Origin: an uncultured Bacteroidales bacterium
Lineage (GTDB): Bacteria > Bacteroidota > Bacteroidia > Bacteroidales > FEN-979
Assembly (NCBI GenBank): GCA_903885595.1
Contig: CAISJJ010000116.1
Location: 1-33,945 of the forward strand
Length of the DNA stretch: 33,945 bases
Direction: 5' to 3'
The stretch's first letter is position 1; each line of letters begins with the position of its first letter. Shown here in pieces: positions 32,834-33,945 of this stretch. The notes under the pieces were generated by a model. It saw nothing but the letters and a program-made list of their open reading frames with translations, was not told the DNA's origin and made no database searches. A program made the translations under genes and the position numbers.

Positions 32834-33880
32834 TCATACCGGGTGAATAATCCATAATATACCTATCAGGATGGCCAGTATGCCTCCCGAAAAAGTAAAC
32901 CACTTTAAAAATACTTGTTTATCCTTTACTACCGACTGAAAAGCAACTAATCCAAGAATAAAGGCAAACAAAACCATGGTAAGAATTGTTCCGGCGGCAA
33001 AGGCAGAAATATAGATCACAGTAGCCATTGCCGTGGGAAGGGCAAGTGATGGAAGCAGGGCAAACAAATGGCTGAATCCTGCAAATCCATGAATGATCCC
33101 GATTAAAAGGGCAGTCATTGCATTTTGCTTAATTGTGCCTGTATGCGTATGGTCATGATCACCTGACTGATTAAAATTATTATGATCAGAATGGCCTGTT
33201 GCCTTGATATTCAAGTTTTTTTTAGGATTCACATGGTTATTTGATTGATTCAAGTCATGATTGTCAGATGGGCTGTTTGCTTTGCCGTTCCGGTTTCCAT
33301 GATTTTTGCTATTTGCGTAGTCATGCAGGTGAGCAGATGTATGACCATTTGAGTGATCATGAATGTGGCTGGTGATGTGACCAATTGGGTGATCATGTGA
33401 GGGACTGGCGATAATACCATCTGGGTGATCATGGGAGTGGTCGTTTGTATTACCCGGTTCGTGATCTGTTCCGTGATCGTGTAACGGATTGGCAGAATGA
33501 TGCCTCCCTGCTTTGTGCGAATGCTTATGAATATGTGCATACAAAAACGGCCTTGTATGGAAATGGGTATGAGGCCGGTTTCCATGCGAATGATGAAGAT
33601 ATGTGCGGAAAATGGCATAGCTTCCGATCCCGATCAGCAAAACCCCTATCACTGTTTCACTGTATTTTGAGATCAGGTCAACAGGCAAAAGTTCCTTGAA
33701 CAGGACAAATAACAGGCCGATCAGGAGCATCCCGATTGTATGTCCCAAACCCCATGAAAATCCAATCATCCATGATTTTTTACGGCTGTCGATGGCCAGG
33801 GGTGTAACCGCAGCAAGATGATCGGGCCCGGTAACAACATGCGCAATACTTGCTATAAAACCAGTAAGGAATGTAAGCAT
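32834..33880 (-). CDS. Nickel/cobalt-type membrane transporter (NiCoT/RcnA/UreH-like) with long His-rich loop
   Basis: The protein has 348 aa. The N-terminal part has hydrophobic helices with HVVTGPDHLAAVTPLA (residues 14-29), like the HxxxxDH metal motif of nickel/cobalt transporters, and a second GLGHTIGM motif near 44-51. The C-terminal part has four or so helices and a further histidine site IIHGFAGFSHLFALLP near 262-277. Between them, residues 96-246 are a hydrophilic loop with about 35 histidines in HDH, HSHDH and GHxxSHxHDH patterns. Related efflux proteins such as RcnA have a much shorter His-rich loop. Import, export and sensing of Ni, Co or Zn cannot be separated from sequence. It lies upstream of mmsA in the same orientation, behind a possible terminator. 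Confidence 0.8.
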   Translation of the reverse strand: MLTFLTGFIASIAHVVTGPDHLAAVTPLAIDSRKKSWMIGFSWGLGHTIGMLLIGLLFVLFKELLPVDLISKYSETVIGVLLIGIGSYAIFRTYLHHSHGNRPHTHFHTRPFLYAHIHKHSHKAGRHHSANPLHDHGTDHEPGNTNDHSHDHPDGIIASPSHDHPIGHITSHIHDHSNGHTSAHLHDYANSKNHGNRNGKANSPSDNHDLNQSNNHVNPKKNLNIKATGHSDHNNFNQSGDHDHTHTGTIKQNAMTALLIGIIHGFAGFSHLFALLPSLALPTAMATVIYISAFAAGTILTMVLFAFILGLVAFQSVVKDKQVFLKWFTFSGGILAILIGILWIIHPV

Positions 33881-33945
33881 AGAAAGATATTATCAGGCTA
33901 AAATAGATAAAATATGCATAATTTTACATTTATTAGTAATGTAAG

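Overview
The window looks like a chromosomal segment of an uncultured-type Bacteroidota. The evidence is two giant secreted proteins with type IX secretion (T9SS) C-terminal tails, LytTR-type two-component proteins, several candidate promoters with the Bacteroidota -7 element TAnnTTTG, and no obvious Shine-Dalgarno sequences at the starts examined. No rRNA, tRNA, CRISPR array or transposase gene was recognised.

Region 1 (1-19346, all genes on the minus strand) is accessory. It holds a Kelch-propeller secreted protein cut by the window edge, then two huge T9SS proteins (1231 and 2021 aa) built from repeated leucine-rich 'L-domain' modules; the larger one also carries a BNR/Asp-box beta-propeller. 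Next come a receiver-only response regulator, three paralogous lipoproteins with a glycosidase-like beta-propeller fold interrupted by an AAA/DUF4143 ATPase gene, a free-standing four-helix-bundle (S23-like) gene, and a LytS-type histidine kinase preceded by its LytTR response regulator. Almost every gene boundary here is filled by an island of degenerate 7-nt repeats (GTTTGCA/GTTCCCA). Each island is arranged as two arms in opposite orientation. In one case the arms enclose the four-helix-bundle gene, and in another, more weakly, the ATPase gene. This is the most unusual structure in the window.

Region 2 (19594-24589, plus strand) holds a PLP-dependent cysteate-synthase-like enzyme, a 148-bp element with near-perfect terminal inverted repeats, an ABC-2 type exporter (ATPase and permease overlapping by 11 nt), and an unassigned SAM methyltransferase.

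Region 3 (24583-33880, minus strand) is a complete reductive pyrimidine catabolism locus. In transcription order it encodes an acylating malonate/methylmalonate-semialdehyde dehydrogenase, a class III beta-alanine-type aminotransferase, dihydropyrimidinase, beta-ureidopropionase, and the PreT and PreA subunits of dihydropyrimidine dehydrogenase. Together these should take uracil or thymine to acetyl-CoA or propionyl-CoA plus CO2 and ammonia. A nickel/cobalt-type transporter with a very long histidine-rich loop lies upstream.

No gene-free stretch exceeds 300 bases. The longest are 20893-21158 (the inverted-repeat element) and 19347-19593 (a divergent promoter region). The 161-nt gap 25852-26012 between preT and preA holds nothing I recognise.
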